Source of the DNA: Mesostigma viride
Taxonomy: Eukaryota > Streptophyta > Mesostigmatophyceae > Mesostigmatales > Mesostigmataceae
Assembly (NCBI GenBank): GCA_009746045.1
Contig: RPFO01000080.1
Coordinates: 1,098,920 to 1,162,919 of the forward strand
Length of the DNA stretch: 64,000 nt
Direction of reading: 5' to 3'
Position numbers and translations under genes: made by a program. Every line of letters begins with the position of its first letter. The first letter of the stretch is position 1. The notes under the pieces were generated by a model. The model was not told the origin of the DNA. It ran no database searches and saw only the letters and a program-made list of their open reading frames with translations. Positions 30,232 to 41,712 of the stretch are shown piece by piece.

Positions 30232-32639
30232 TGTTACGGCCCAGACCTTTGTATGGGCGTAACAATGCCTTCAATAAATAAGTCGAAAGTCATTTGTTAT
30301 TCGTTTGGGACTTTCGATAGCTCGCTTTCATAGTCCGCCGGACTATAGGACTCAGTTCGGGACCTATTTGGGAATTTGTCCTAAGTTCGGGACTTGTGTG
30401 TGTTTATTTGGTACTTTGTATGTTCCGGACCAGTTATTTTGGGCCTAGCCAGAAGTACGAGATCTTCTAGGGGCCGGACCGGCCCTAGACGTCAGACAGA
30501 ACCTATTGGGGCTTGACGGCAGTATCTGGAAGATCGGCGCGCATGTCGGCGCGCCTGCACACCAACTTGCCAGCTTGGTAGCGCAGCTAGGTGAAATTGG
30601 TCTGTGGACGATGGACTCTCTCTCTTTGGTTTGATGATTAATGAAACGAGTGTTGACGACTCTCTCAGACCAGGGGGCACTAATCCGGATGCCATTTGCC
30701 TCATGACATGCCGTGTTATATAGCTAGATTAATTAATCAGGCTATAAGGCCTAGCTGAGGACAAACCGCTGCTCAGTTAGTCAATTTACTGCGATCTTTG
30801 CTTGCTATCGCGGTACGCGGATGCGCGGCTATGCCGGCTTATTAACCCGTGTTTTTTTACAACGCGATACATCGCGTTGTAGGGTTAGAACGCGATGTAT
30901 CGCGTTGTAATCTGACACGTGGCAAACCTATTGAACATGCGATTTTTGGTCTGAAACTTTCAAGATAGGTCAGAAACATCTCATAGAATTCAAGAAAAAA
31001 TCCTGGTATTTTTGGTATTTTTTTTGTGACAGCTGCAAACAAATATGTACCACTGAAATCAGGCATTTTCGCGGGACGAAGGTGAAGACGACGGCGATGG
31101 CGGCAGGTAGATCTCGCCAGTTTTCGCGCGAATTTCAGTGGCTGTTGGGTGGCACGACCATGATGATGCGTTCAAAGGTTGATAATTAGGTTTCTACGAG
31201 TTTGTTGAGGTACTGGGGCAAAGGAAACGTAGTTTTTTCCAGTTTCTCACCCAACTTTCATGCGGAAACCCTGGAAACCGGCATACATATTATTACGTCA
31301 AGACTCGGGTCTGCTGCGGCACCATGCTTGGTATTTCCATGGTGTTTCGACTTCTTAACACATGTTTATTCATTCCGAACGTCCGGACTCTCGGCTAAAC
31401 CGAGAATTGTGCAGACTTTTATTGGGTAGCGCCGGGCATGATGGTGCCTGCAAATAGCGTAAGGCGTGACCGTGGCTATTGCTACGGTATGCTGTATTTT
31501 CCTGGAAATGGCCTCTGCCACCGGCTCAATAGTGCTTGCAGGCGTAAGTATATCGTGTTTCTACCTAGTTTCTGCCAGTTTTCCACTTATTTCTACCGAC
31601 CTCTGCCCAGCCTCTCTAAGACCGCCATCCTACTCGACGTTGCTTGCATGTCAGCCATAGCAGGTTGCAGTTGTGCAGTATTTAGGTGCTGTATACGTCG
31701 CCAAGCCGTGCATATATCGTGAGGATTGGATGTTGATGGTTTATACTGCGTTGATTGTGCAAGAAGACCAGCTAGGTGCCCATAATCATGGTGTATAATC
31801 ATGTGTTGTTAGCATCTTGCCACCATTTGCTAGCATGCATTCCAGCGTCATCTTTGCCTGCATGTAAGCTCATGGATCACTCAACCTATCCAAGCCTTGC
31901 ATTACACGTGCCTCTTTCTTTCAGTATTGCACGCGTTATGGAATGAAAACCCAGCACCTCCGTTCCCACGAGGCATGTGCTCAACACGTTGTGAGAGTGG
32001 ATGATGCTTTGGCTATGGCTGCCTGATTCAGTCATATTAGTCATCCAGTCATGATGTTTGATGCATGTTTGATGCTGTATAACTTATACAACACCTATTT
32101 TCAACGTTTTGACCCTCCAAGCTCACTATGGCCCCGTTTATGGGGCTCATGTCGTTGCGTCATGTTGTGAAGGGCTCTCATTTTTCCCACTGCGTTGTAC
32201 TGCGTTGTAATTGTGATGCTAATGAAAAATAGCTCCAGTGGCCCAATGGGCCTGAGTTTTGTTTCACAGAGCCTGCATATGTTGCCCATAGCTCGTGCAA
32301 GAAGCCAGATTTTTTTCATGAACCATTTGTGAATAAGCACATGACTTGTGACCTAGGGTCAAGAAATCGCGGTCATGGTCAGACCCCCCTGTATTCAAAC
32401 CAGTGTATCTCTCTAATGAATTAGCATTTTGTAGGTCTGAGTAGCTCAAAAAATCCTTTGATTTATGGGCTTTCAGGAAAGTATATACATGACCATGAAA
32501 AAAAATTTTCCTGAGGTGCTATACGCGTTCTAAAAAAAGCTTACAACGCGATATATCGCGTTCTAATTAAAAAAACACGGGTTAAACTGCACCTTATACT
32601 AGATTAGATCTTTCGCACCGTCCGGCACAGGACGTAACA
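30232..32639 (+). repeat. 5' LTR, interrupted by a TTAA-flanked element
   Basis: 30232-30845 and 32586-32639 together match the right LTR. The intervening 30846-32581 plus one TTAA copy is an insertion. Confidence 0.95.
30846..32581. mobile_element. piggyBac-like non-autonomous TIR element (1,736 bp), TSD TTAA
   Basis: Flanked by TTAA at 30842-30845 and 32582-32585; the right LTR (near 37384) shows the single-TTAA empty site. The ends are inverted repeats starting CCCGTGTTTTTTTA. Just inside are palindromes of the type CAACGCGATACATCGCGTTG, two copies on the left and one on the right. TTAA duplication and CCC-starting ends are diagnostic of the piggyBac superfamily. I see no transposase; the short internal ORFs look random. 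Confidence 0.92.
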
Positions 32640-32640
32640 C

Positions 32641-32652
32641 TGGTATCGGAGG
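32641..32652 (+). promoter_or_regulatory. Primer-binding site
   Basis: TGGTATCGGAGG, one base after the LTR's terminal CA, identical to the primer-binding site of the copia element at 18763-18774. Confidence 0.88.
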
Positions 32653-32656
32653 CCAC

Positions 32657-34284
32657 GTGGTACCGGCTCAGGGAATTTTTCACCTGCAGCGCATCGGGCC
32701 CCCTACCATTTTTTCGGAGTACGTGCACCAAACCCTTGAGGAGGAGGCGGACACGTACACGATCACCTCTGTCCTGGAGACGTTGATTAGCCGGTTCACT
32801 GTCACGGAGCCCGCGGCCTTAGAGGCAATCAGGTCGCACCCCAAGCAGATGGGCAAGCTCCCGTGCAAGTTCCAGGACGGGCGACTCTATGTCATGGTGA
32901 GGCCAGACTGCTGGCGCCTGTACGTCCCGGAGTTATGTCGAGCGGCTCTGCTCCATGAGCTCCATGACTCTCTCGCCGGTGGCCACCAAGGGATCCACCG
33001 CTTGCTGCCACGGGCCAGAAAAACTTCTATTGGCCAGGCATGCGAGAGTACATTGAGACGTACGTGCGCGAGTGTCCATCATGTCAGATCATGAAGTCCC
33101 GCAATACGGGCTCACAGGCGGTCCCCCAGACCCTACCAGACCCGATGGGCCCTTGGGATTCCCTGATGATGGATTTTGTTGGCCCCTTCCGGAAGACCAA
33201 GAATGGCAACAGCATGATTCTGGTTTTCCTGGACCGTTTGACGCGCATGTGTCACCTGGCACCATGTCCGGCCGAACTCACGGCCGAGGCTTGCGCTAAG
33301 CTATACCTTCACCACGTGTTCAGGTACCACGGACTCAGCCGGCAATTCATATCGGACCGAGACAAGCTGTTCACGGCCCGCTTCTGGCAGGAGTTCTTTG
33401 AATGCCTGGGCACCAAGGTGTCGCTGGGGACAGCATATCACAGCTCGTCCTCCCACCTGGTGGAGAGGCTGAACCGCACAGTGCAAGAGACCATGCGCCA
33501 CTACACCGACGCGGTGGGAAGCAACTGGGAAGAGTTCTTGGGTTTGGTGGAGTTCTCCCTGAATAACGCCCCCCAGGCAGCTCATGGCTTCACACCATTC
33601 TTCCTCAACACGGGCAGGCATCCGCTCACGCCGACTGACCTTCTCACAAGCCCAGCCTTAGCTGAAAAGTCGGTCCGGCGAGACACCCTCGAAGGGGTGG
33701 AGCGGCTGCTGGTCCAGATGCGCCAGGCCCATGACAGTGCGGTCAAGGGCTACCGGGCCGCCGCAGAGCGCTACATGGCGAGGACTGCTGGCCGCCTAGA
33801 TGCGCGCACGCCGGCCATCGAGGTGGGCGACTGGGTACTGGTGGAGGGCCCCCGCCTAGGACGTTTCTCTGAGAAGGTAGAGGGTGAGCTCAAGACAAAG
33901 CTCCGTCCTATGTTCCTGGGGCCACACAAGGTTCTGGAGAAGCTTGGAGATGTGATGTTCAAGGTGGACATCCCGAGCTCCTGGAACACTTCCTCCAACT
34001 TCCATCGAGACCAGCTCAAGTTATACCACCAGAACTCCATCCAAGGTCGGCTCAACCCGCCGGCCCCTGTCGAGTACAACCCCGAGACTGGAGAACAGGA
34101 AGACGAGGTGGCCGAGATCGTGGACCACCGGGACATCAAGCGTGGGAGAGGTAGACAGCGACAGTATCGCGTACGGTGGCGTTTTGCTCAGCATGATTAC
34201 GAGGATTCGTGGCGAACCGAGAATGAGCTAGAAGGGTGTGAACGTCTGCTTCGCGAGTATAAGGCCAAGCATGCCCTCCACTAG
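32657..34284 (+). pseudogene. Ty3/gypsy integrase with C-terminal chromodomain (one frameshift)
   Basis: The first frame (to about 33015) gives the HHCC start: LCRAALLHELHDSLAGGHQGIHRLL. A 1-base frameshift near 33013-33018 moves the rest (33040-34284) to another frame: NFYWPGMREYIETYVRECPSCQ. The catalytic core shows D in SLMMDFVGPF, D in FISDRDKLFTARFW and E in SSHLVERLNRTVQETM. The integrase tail VGDWVLVEGPRLG leads to a chromodomain, EVAEIVDHRDIKRG...YRVRWRFAQHDYEDSWRTENEL, which in chromoviruses guides insertion to chromatin. Translation begins almost at the primer-binding site because gag to RNase H are deleted. Confidence 0.9.
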
Positions 34285-34482
34285 GCTACCGCGAAGGTAG
34301 TAGTGGTGGGGGCGCTATGACAACGGGCTTGATCACGTGTAGCCAGGATGCCGCGAAGGCACTTGTGTTATTCACGTCGATGTGTACGCACCATCGTGGT
34401 AATTGGGTATAAGAGCCTAGTATCAAGTGTACCCCTTTTTCACACTCACACGCCTTGAGTCGAGTGTGCGCGATGATCGCAG

Positions 34483-34731
34483 ATGCTTCCACAGCAGCCC
34501 GACAGCGAGGAGCCAGGGATATCGTTGTTCGCTGACAACGTTGACTTGCGGATGGACATGGACATGAACGTCCCGCAGCCATTGGCGGAGCCTAAGACTC
34601 CTGACCAACGCCAGGTGCAAACAGGGCCGACTCGGCGAACGGGCGGTTCTGTCACACCTGCGGTGACACCGATCCAACAACGGGACGGTGATGCCGTGCG
34701 AACCATTCGGACCCAGGGAACGGGGGGATGA
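34483..34731 (+). CDS. Small ORF downstream of the chromodomain
   Basis: 82 codons from the ATG at 34483. Acidic start, then a TGPTRRTGGS motif that recurs at the start of the next ORF. Its stop overlaps the next start as ATGA (34728-34731), which permits termination-reinitiation or points to one older frameshifted ORF. Function unknown. Confidence 0.4.
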   Translation: MLPQQPDSEEPGISLFADNVDLRMDMDMNVPQPLAEPKTPDQRQVQTGPTRRTGGSVTPAVTPIQQRDGDAVRTIRTQGTGG

Positions 34732-35834
34732 CGGTTCTTGTCGGGACGGGACCGACCCGGCGAACGGGCGGCTCGACCGACCTGACCAAGCTCGTTTCCG
34801 AGGTTGTTGAGCGCAACCAGAAACGGCCCCAGGTGGAACCGGATGCCCAGCGAGAAGTTAGACGTCGCGCATGTACGAACGAGGTGTCGGCGGGCAGCGT
34901 CTCCGCGGATTCCCAGAGTCCGCGCCGAGAGGCTCGAACTTACTCCGAGCGGGTGGCCCGCGTGGAGGCGTCCCGCGCCCATCTACCAGAGAGGCGTGGC
35001 CCGATACCAGCGGTGGGCTTTATATCTCCCGCGCAGGGGTCGTTGATCGTACAGCCGGCGCCATGGACGGTGGGCGCTTACGTCAGTGCGTTTCCCGGCC
35101 CACAACGAGTACGCCCCTTACGCGAGTTTCGGGGTGTTCCCGTCTACATTGAACTCCCACCACCGCCGTTCGTGGCCGTCGCCAGCGCGGACTATCACCG
35201 ACCGCAACCGCTGCACTTTGAGGCAGGAACCCATGCGTATGTGGAGCGAGGCTCCATGCGCGAGCTAGTCTGTTTCGACTTGCACCCAGGGAGGGCGGCC
35301 CCGCGACCCCAGGACTGCCTCGAATCGACGCCAGAGGGTTCTGGTACGCGTTACGGCCCCAAGCGGGAGCTGCCAAAATACATGGTAGATGGTAAACCTC
35401 GAAAGGTTGACTGTCCCAAGTATGCTCCGTGCGAGGGAGAGGCATTCCTCGACTGGGTTGTGCCCAACTTTGTGAGGGCTCCGGGCTTTCGCTTCAACGC
35501 TCTCCAGGTGCGCGTCGTAGTGTTGACCATGGCGGGGGGTTTCTTTGCGGAGCATGGATGTGGGGTTATTGATTGGAACGCGGGCACAATCATGTTCACG
35601 CACCCGCAATACCTGGCCGCATTCATGTCGTACTGGCCCACCGGGACGTGGGTAGACCTCGCTCAAACGCGCGCCAACGTGAACGAATACCAGCTCGCAT
35701 ACAATGCGGATCACCTCGCTAATCCCGGGAAGATCCTCGAGGAAATTGGTGAGCAGGGTCGCCAGGTACTCCACGAGTATCGTCAACGGAAGGCGCGGTC
35801 GGGAGGGGTGGGCCCTAGCATTGGAGGAATGTGA
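34728..35834 (+). CDS. Unknown ORF in the 'env' position of the LTR element
   Basis: 368 codons from the ATG at 34728, intact, between the chromodomain and the 3' LTR. An Arg-rich N-terminal third (repeat of GPTRRTGGS) is followed by a compact region (SMRELVCFDLHPG; FLDWVVPNFVRAPGFRFNALQVRVVVLTMAGGFFAEHGCGVIDW; YLAAFMSYWPTGTWVDL) and a charged helical tail. There is no signal peptide, membrane segment, zinc knuckle or protease motif, so it does not look like env. I do not recognise it. It could be a displaced capsid-like or captured host protein. Confidence 0.5.
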   Translation: MTVLVGTGPTRRTGGSTDLTKLVSEVVERNQKRPQVEPDAQREVRRRACTNEVSAGSVSADSQSPRREARTYSERVARVEASRAHLPERRGPIPAVGFISPAQGSLIVQPAPWTVGAYVSAFPGPQRVRPLREFRGVPVYIELPPPPFVAVASADYHRPQPLHFEAGTHAYVERGSMRELVCFDLHPGRAAPRPQDCLESTPEGSGTRYGPKRELPKYMVDGKPRKVDCPKYAPCEGEAFLDWVVPNFVRAPGFRFNALQVRVVVLTMAGGFFAEHGCGVIDWNAGTIMFTHPQYLAAFMSYWPTGTWVDLAQTRANVNEYQLAYNADHLANPGKILEEIGEQGRQVLHEYRQRKARSGGVGPSIGGM

Positions 35835-36773
35835 GGGTCGCGACCTCCTCATGGACAGTCTTGCAGACGGGATGACGAGTTCAGCGCTTGCGCGCGCATC
35901 TCCGCACAGGCAAGACGTGATTCAGCTTGGTGGTCCTCCCTGCATCGACCGTATTGGACAGTTCTGCACGCGAGCACCTCCCGTAGTCGCTGATGACGAC
36001 TGCCGTGATCCATATTTTGGCCTTTGCTCGGCGGTGGCGTTTACAACGCTGTCACATGCTGGCGCGTGCGCGCCCCGCGGATCACTGTTGCGCACCCCAA
36101 CTGTTGCGTGCCCGCCACTGTGCATGGTCGCGCGCAACATGTCTGCCACGCGCGATTATTATCCCAGTTGTGATAAGCATCGTCGCCTGCAACCATGCAT
36201 CCGGTAGTATTGGTATCGGTCGACCCCATCAATTGGGTTAATTGTCTTGCATGGCGTTGATTGGTGTGCGCCTCTGATTCGGGTCGCTGGCGGAATTTTA
36301 TATGCTGCCGCGGCCCTGCACTAGCGCGGTCGCCAGGGAGGGCAGCGGTGAGAGGGAAATTAATTGATGGATTTGTGGGAAGTGGGGGGAGATTCCAGGA
36401 AGGATTATGGGGGTTCCTGTTCCTGCTGTTCCAGTCCAGAGATCCAGAGTCCAGTCACATTGCCCTCATGAATTGCAACGGGATGGCGACAGCATCCCAT
36501 CGGCTATCAAGGAATTGTCCTTGTGTGGCAACGCCGGGGAGAATTGGCTTTACTAACCCGCTGGCGAACAGGGGTTGGGACATAGTATCCCCATGGCCGA
36601 TTTTGTACTATTGTTCTCTATAGCCAGCCTGGGCAATTGTCGCTTTTGTGTGTTGCTTGTTTTGCTTGCAAGAGCTTCTTTTTTTTTCTTGTTTGTTTGT
36701 TTGTGTTAATTGTCTTGTTGCGTGCGCCCCAAGCCTGGACGATATAGCTATCGTCCCCTGGGGAAGGGAGGAG
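35835..36773 (+). other. 3' untranslated region with polypurine tract
   Basis: No convincing ORF. GGGGAAGGGAGGAG directly before the 3' LTR (about 36760-36773) is a good polypurine tract. Confidence 0.75.
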
Positions 36774-37441
36774 TGTTACGGCCCAGACCTTTGTATGGGC
36801 GTAACAATGCCTTCAATAAATAAGTCGAAAGTCATTTGTTATTCGTTTGGGACTTTCGATAGCTCGCTTTCATAGTCCGCCGGACTATAGGACTCAGTTC
36901 GGGACTTATTTGGGAATTTGTCCTAAGTTCGGGACTTGTGTGTGTTTATTTGGTACTTTGTATGTTCCGGACCAGTTATTTTGGGCCTAGCCAGAAGTAC
37001 GAGATCTTCTAGGGGCCGGACCGGCCCTAGACGTCAGACAGAACCTATTGGGGCTTGACGGCAGTATCTGGAAGATCGGCGCGCATGTCGGCGCGCCTGC
37101 ACACCAACTTGCCAGCTTGGTAGCGCAGCTAGGTGAAATTGGTCTGTGGACGATGGACTCTCTCTCTTTGGTTTGATGATTAATGAAACGAGTGTTGACG
37201 ACTCTCTCAGACCAGGGGGCACTAATCCGGATGCCATTTGCCTCATGACATGCCGTGTTATATAGCTAGATTAATTAATCAGGCTATAAGGCCTAGCTGA
37301 GGACAAACCGCTGCTCAGTTAGTCAATTTACTGCGATCTTTGCTTGCTATCGCGGTACGCGGATGCGCGGCTATGCCGGCTTATTAAACTGCACCTTATA
37401 CTAGATTAGATCTTTCGCACCGTCCGGCACAGGACGTAACA
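36774..37441 (+). repeat. 3' LTR (intact)
   Basis: 668 bp, TG...CA. It differs from the 5' LTR at few positions (e.g. GGGACTTATT versus GGGACCTATT) and shows the single-TTAA empty site of the piggyBac-like insertion. Confidence 0.95.
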
Positions 37442-37510
37442 GCTAACCCATAATTATTGTGATAAATTAATGGATGAATTGATTAATGTCGCGCTCATGG
37501 TCCTCTCTGC

Positions 37511-38192
37511 TGTTACATCCCGAGCCCGGGGCGGTGCGAAAGATCTAATCTAGTATAAGGTGCAGTTTAATAAGCCGGCATAGCCGCGCATCCGCGTACC
37601 GCGATATCAAGCAAAGATCGCAGTAAATTGACTAACTGAGCAGCGGTTTATCCTCAGCTAGGCCTTATAGCATGATTAATTAATCTAGCTATATAACACG
37701 GCATGTCATGAGGCAAATGACATCCGGATTAGTGCCCCTTGGTCTGAGAGAGTCGTCAACACTCGTTTCATTAATCATCAAACCAAAGAGAGAGAGTCCA
37801 TCGTCATCAGACCAATTTCACCTAGTTGCGCTACCAAGCTGGCAAGTTGGTGTGCAGGCGCGCCGACATGCGCGCCGATCTTCCAGATACTGCCGTCAAG
37901 CCCCAATAGGTTCTGTATGACGTCTAGGGCCGGCCCGGCCGCTAGAAGATCTCGTACTTCTGGCTAGGCCCAAAATAACTGGTCCGAAACACACAAAGTA
38001 CCAAGTAAACACACAAAGTCCCGACAAATTCCCAAATAAGACCCGAATTGAGTCCTATAGTCCGGCGGACTATGAAAGCGAGCTATCGAAAGTCACTTTC
38101 GATTCGTTTGGGACGGTCCCAAACGAATAACAAATGACTTTCGACTTATTTGAAGGCATTGTTACGCCCATACAAAGGTCTGGGCCGTAACA
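37511..38192 (-). mobile_element. Solo LTR of the same family, inverted, TSD TCTGC
   Basis: Reverse-complement LTR of about 682 bp, TGTTAC...GTAACA, flanked by TCTGC at 37506-37510 and 38193-38197. It is more diverged than the pair at 30-37 kb (e.g. an internal GTTTGGGACGGTCCCAAAC duplication near 38109), so it is an older insertion reduced by LTR-LTR recombination. Only 69 bp separate it from the intact element. Confidence 0.95.
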
Positions 38193-38285
38193 TCTGCCTT
38201 GCCAATGAAATATAAAAGCTTCCGTAACGCTCAATAAATGCCACAACTAAACCTAACGCACATGCAAATGATACACGCATACGCA
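38193..38285. other. Short spacer, no gene seen
   Basis: Sequence between the solo LTR and the first piece of the dispersed repeat; nothing recognisable. Confidence 0.5.
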
Positions 38286-38339
38286 AATTTTAAGATCGCA
38301 GCCCTGGGTTGGCCAGACCCCCGTCTTAACTCTTCAACC
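38286..38339 (+). repeat. Dispersed ~250-bp repeat, piece 1 of 3
   Basis: Matches 28645-28690 up to GTCTTAA, then is interrupted at TTAA. Confidence 0.85.
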
Positions 38340-40052
38340 GTCTGGACTGGAACCACCGAAACGGACTGAGTTTGGGTATCTTTGTGCGCCTGAGAGTAAC
38401 TAGCCAAATAACATTTTCTGGCCCACCCTTGGAACCAAGCATGCTTTTATATCAAATAATGTTTGGGAAATTTGGTTGGTCACATATCTATGCCCCATGC
38501 ATGCTATAAATAGCACCCCCCCCAGGGGGGTACGGTGCACATGGGGTTGGAGACATATATAATGCATTATAGACCATTTACACAAATCAGGTGGCCCTGG
38601 CCTTTTAAAGGCAGTTTATTAGAATCACAGGCATGCCATCAATGCATTCAGAGCATGAAATGTCACAGAACTGCACATGCTAGCTAGCAAACAGCCCAAA
38701 ATAGCTCAGACCGTTATAACGGTGCAAGCTATTTTGGGACGGTTGCTAGAACTGCCGTATAGGTTTCCTATCCCAAAGTGGCACAAAACAACAACTAGAT
38801 GGCCACAAAAGCAATGCCAACACCATGTCCAGCATATAAGACACAAGCTCATGCTATACAATAGGTGTAAGGCTCATATCAAGGCCTAAAGCGCGCGTAC
38901 AAAGGGTGGCAAGGAGCTACATCACAAACACACCCAATGAACGACAAAACACCTCTATGTTCTTGGAAACAATTAATAAAACAATAGGAATAAGTTGGTA
39001 TAATGCTCCCATGCAAACAGGTTATGGGTATCTCCACGATTTTCACATGCAATGGATGCAAAACAAGAAGGTGGGCGTTGGCCAGCAAAACAAGAAGCCA
39101 CGCCTAACACTGGTCAGAAAAGAACTTGTCTCGGGGTGCTTGACCAAGGAAAAGCATTGGGTAATCAACGTTACCATATTAGTGACCGATAACAATCGTT
39201 ACCTCGCTATTTCCGTTGCAGCATCAGCTAACGGTGACCAAACATGGTCCAAAATCTGCTTGACCTGATGGTATTCCCCAACCATGACAAGCCGATACGT
39301 AGAGGCAGCAAAACAACAAAAAGACAATCACAACCCCTCGGTAATAACTCTGATATTAGCTTTAAACGATAATACAACTATATACGGCTAATAGAACACG
39401 CTTGGAGGCTAGAACGTACCAGGTCGGTACAGCAGATTACCTTTCTTGCGCGAGCCAGCACGCCAGAGTAATGGACGTAGCCTCGAGCCTTTACTGGCTG
39501 CCAATGCTAATAAATCTTGTTGGGAACAACGTACTAAATTGATCGATGCGCAGATGTCTGGGAAAATTCGGCCTAGCAACATGCAGCACTCGCACCATCA
39601 CTGCCTGGCCGCTAACGTCATTTGCTGCGCCGACCAGCACCCCGAGACCCATCTACGTACCTCCGAACCTTCCATGGCTAGGGATATTCAATTTTTAGGA
39701 TCTAAGAATCATGCCTACAAAATTTGAGTCCAATACGTCAAGCCATTCTCTCGTACCAGTCAGTTCTTTGCACCGCCATAGCCGTGCGCGTCAATATTTT
39801 TCCTGCACGTCGGTCCCGTTGGACCATGGTACCCCCCTAACTTTGCTCAAGCATATCTCCCTGGCCAGGTGTCCAAAGTACGGTCTGAAGTGCTCTACGG
39901 AAAGCTGATGTCTAGATCTTTCGATCCCCCCAGGTTTGACCGTTAAATTATTATTGGCGCGGCGCCTGGTAGGCGCACAAACCCAGTCCGTTAGAGTGGT
40001 AGGACTTCAACTGGTACCACGAAAACGGCGCGAGAACGGTTTACTGTAAGAG
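38340..40052. mobile_element. TTAA-flanked insertion (1,713 bp), possible piggyBac-type
   Basis: TTAA occurs on both sides (38336-38339 and 40053-40056), while the uninterrupted repeat near 28687 has it once. The ends share only CTCTT and scattered bases as inverted repeat, much weaker than in the element at 30846. A short ORF at 39446-39727 (His/Cys-containing, ending SMARDIQFLGSKNHAYKI) and an adjacent open stretch hint at a decayed gene, but I cannot name it. Confidence 0.65.
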
Positions 40053-40177
40053 TTAAACATGAGACAGGGGGTGTATAGGGTGCGTAACCCACCCCAACTG
40101 TGAGGTGGTGCTTGTTTAGACCGCCCCTCAACGGAGGTGAAATGTGCCATCATACATAAGGCGTGGGGTTAGAAACT
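40053..40177 (+). repeat. Dispersed ~250-bp repeat, piece 2 of 3
   Basis: Matches 28687-28806, from TTAAACATGAGACAGG to TTAGAAACT. Confidence 0.9.
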
Positions 40178-41712
40178 GAAACAGTTGGCGGCGGACCGGT
40201 CTACTACAGCCGAAAATGCACTTTTCGGAAAATTATTTAATTTTTGGCTTAGATGACGTTTGGTTTTGACCCGTAATTCCCGACATCGGACATTTTTGGG
40301 CACTTTAGAGGCTGATCCTGAATGCTCTCATCGAGATCTATCGATTGCGCTACTTATACTTGAGATTGGACCCCCCCTCATGCCCCCCTGTCCAACTTCC
40401 CATTCTTTACTTACGGCTTGGTTGGCGTCAATGATTGACGTCAGAGCCATTTTCACCAGTTTTGTAACCGTAATCATACTTTACCGTAATGTACTATTAT
40501 GTACCTAAGGTATGATCTGAAATCCTCTCGGCGAGATCTATCGATTGCGCTACTTAAAGTTTTGGGCTTTTGACAGATCTGTAAAGTTAGGGCCCGAAAA
40601 ATACAGATGGCTAGGCGTATATGCAGATCTGTTTTTTTATTCCAGATCTGTACGTAAACTCCGACGTAATGCCTTTACGTCTTCGGGGGTCGAGGTGCAG
40701 GCCGTGTTCACTTGTTCAGTACCTGGAAGCAAAATGCAGCCATGGCTACTGTACGAAAGCTAGAGGAATGTCAGCCGTATGACCTGCACACGAGGGTAAT
40801 TAAGAAATCAAGCCGAAGTTAATCCTGCATCTTAGCGAGCAGAATAATTGCAAACACAACAGCAATTGTGCGACAGACCAAACAATAATGCCGCGTGCAC
40901 TAGGCTCTGTATTCTGGTCACACCCATGTGCATTTGCTGCATTGGATTAGGCGCCATTACGAACTGAGTCGAGGGAAAACGCGAGGAGCGCCATCTAAGC
41001 AGTTGCTTGTCATGTCTATACTCTGATGTCTATACGCCCGGGCATCTTATTATCTGTCTACCATGCACGCATTTTCCTTGGACGAATCAAACAGCTTTTG
41101 ACATTTTAATGGCGACATTGAAGTCCGGCCACGACAATATAGCGCTGCTCAGAGCTTCGTTGCCGAGAAAGATGTGCTTTGTCCGGGCCGATAATGTAAC
41201 TCTGCATAGACCCCGGTAGCTTTCAGCATGCGCATATTGCTTGAGGTAAGCGAGCCACGACGCCTGCAGGTGCTCCTGCCGAGGTGGAGACCTCCGAGAG
41301 CACGTGGATTAGGCTCATGCGTCAAAGCAGCATCGACCTTCATTCTCCTGGTGTGGAAGGTCACTTTTCAGGATTAACATATCTGAATGTTGATGGCCTG
41401 TGCATTTTCTGTCAATTGAGCAGCGATTGAAACCATGAGCCATGCAAGTGTAAGGTGCAGAATTCAGTTGATGAACCCAAGCCGGTAATGTGCAGAATTG
41501 ATGAACCCAAGTTATATGTGCAGATGTTTCGTCCCATTGGCTGTGTGCTAGTGCATGAACCGTCTAGGCCCTTGGCGTGTACTCACTTGCTGCAACCGTG
41601 CCCACAGCTGCTTGTCAATACACGCGGCAGGCACAATGACTTTTGCCGCGAGGTGAAACATTGAACTCCCCCACACCTTGCATTTTTCACTCTTTGTTTT
41701 CCCTATCCATCC

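Larger units (their letters stand above)
30232..37441 (+). mobile_element. Non-autonomous LTR element with integrase-chromodomain and extra ORFs, TSD GCTAA
   Basis: LTRs at 30232-32639 (668 bp once the 1,740-bp insertion is discounted) and 36774-37441 (668 bp) start TGTTACGG and end CGTAACA. The 5-bp target duplication GCTAA is at 30227-30231 and 37442-37446. Internal order: primer-binding site, integrase with chromodomain, two small ORFs overlapping by ATGA, untranslated region, polypurine tract. Gag, protease, RT and RNase H are missing directly after the primer-binding site. The integrase belongs to the Ty3/gypsy chromovirus group. Confidence 0.95.

Noticed and set aside
34728-35834. Envelope protein of a retrovirus-like element
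   Set aside because: No signal peptide, transmembrane anchor, cleavage site or fusion-peptide-like segment is visible.
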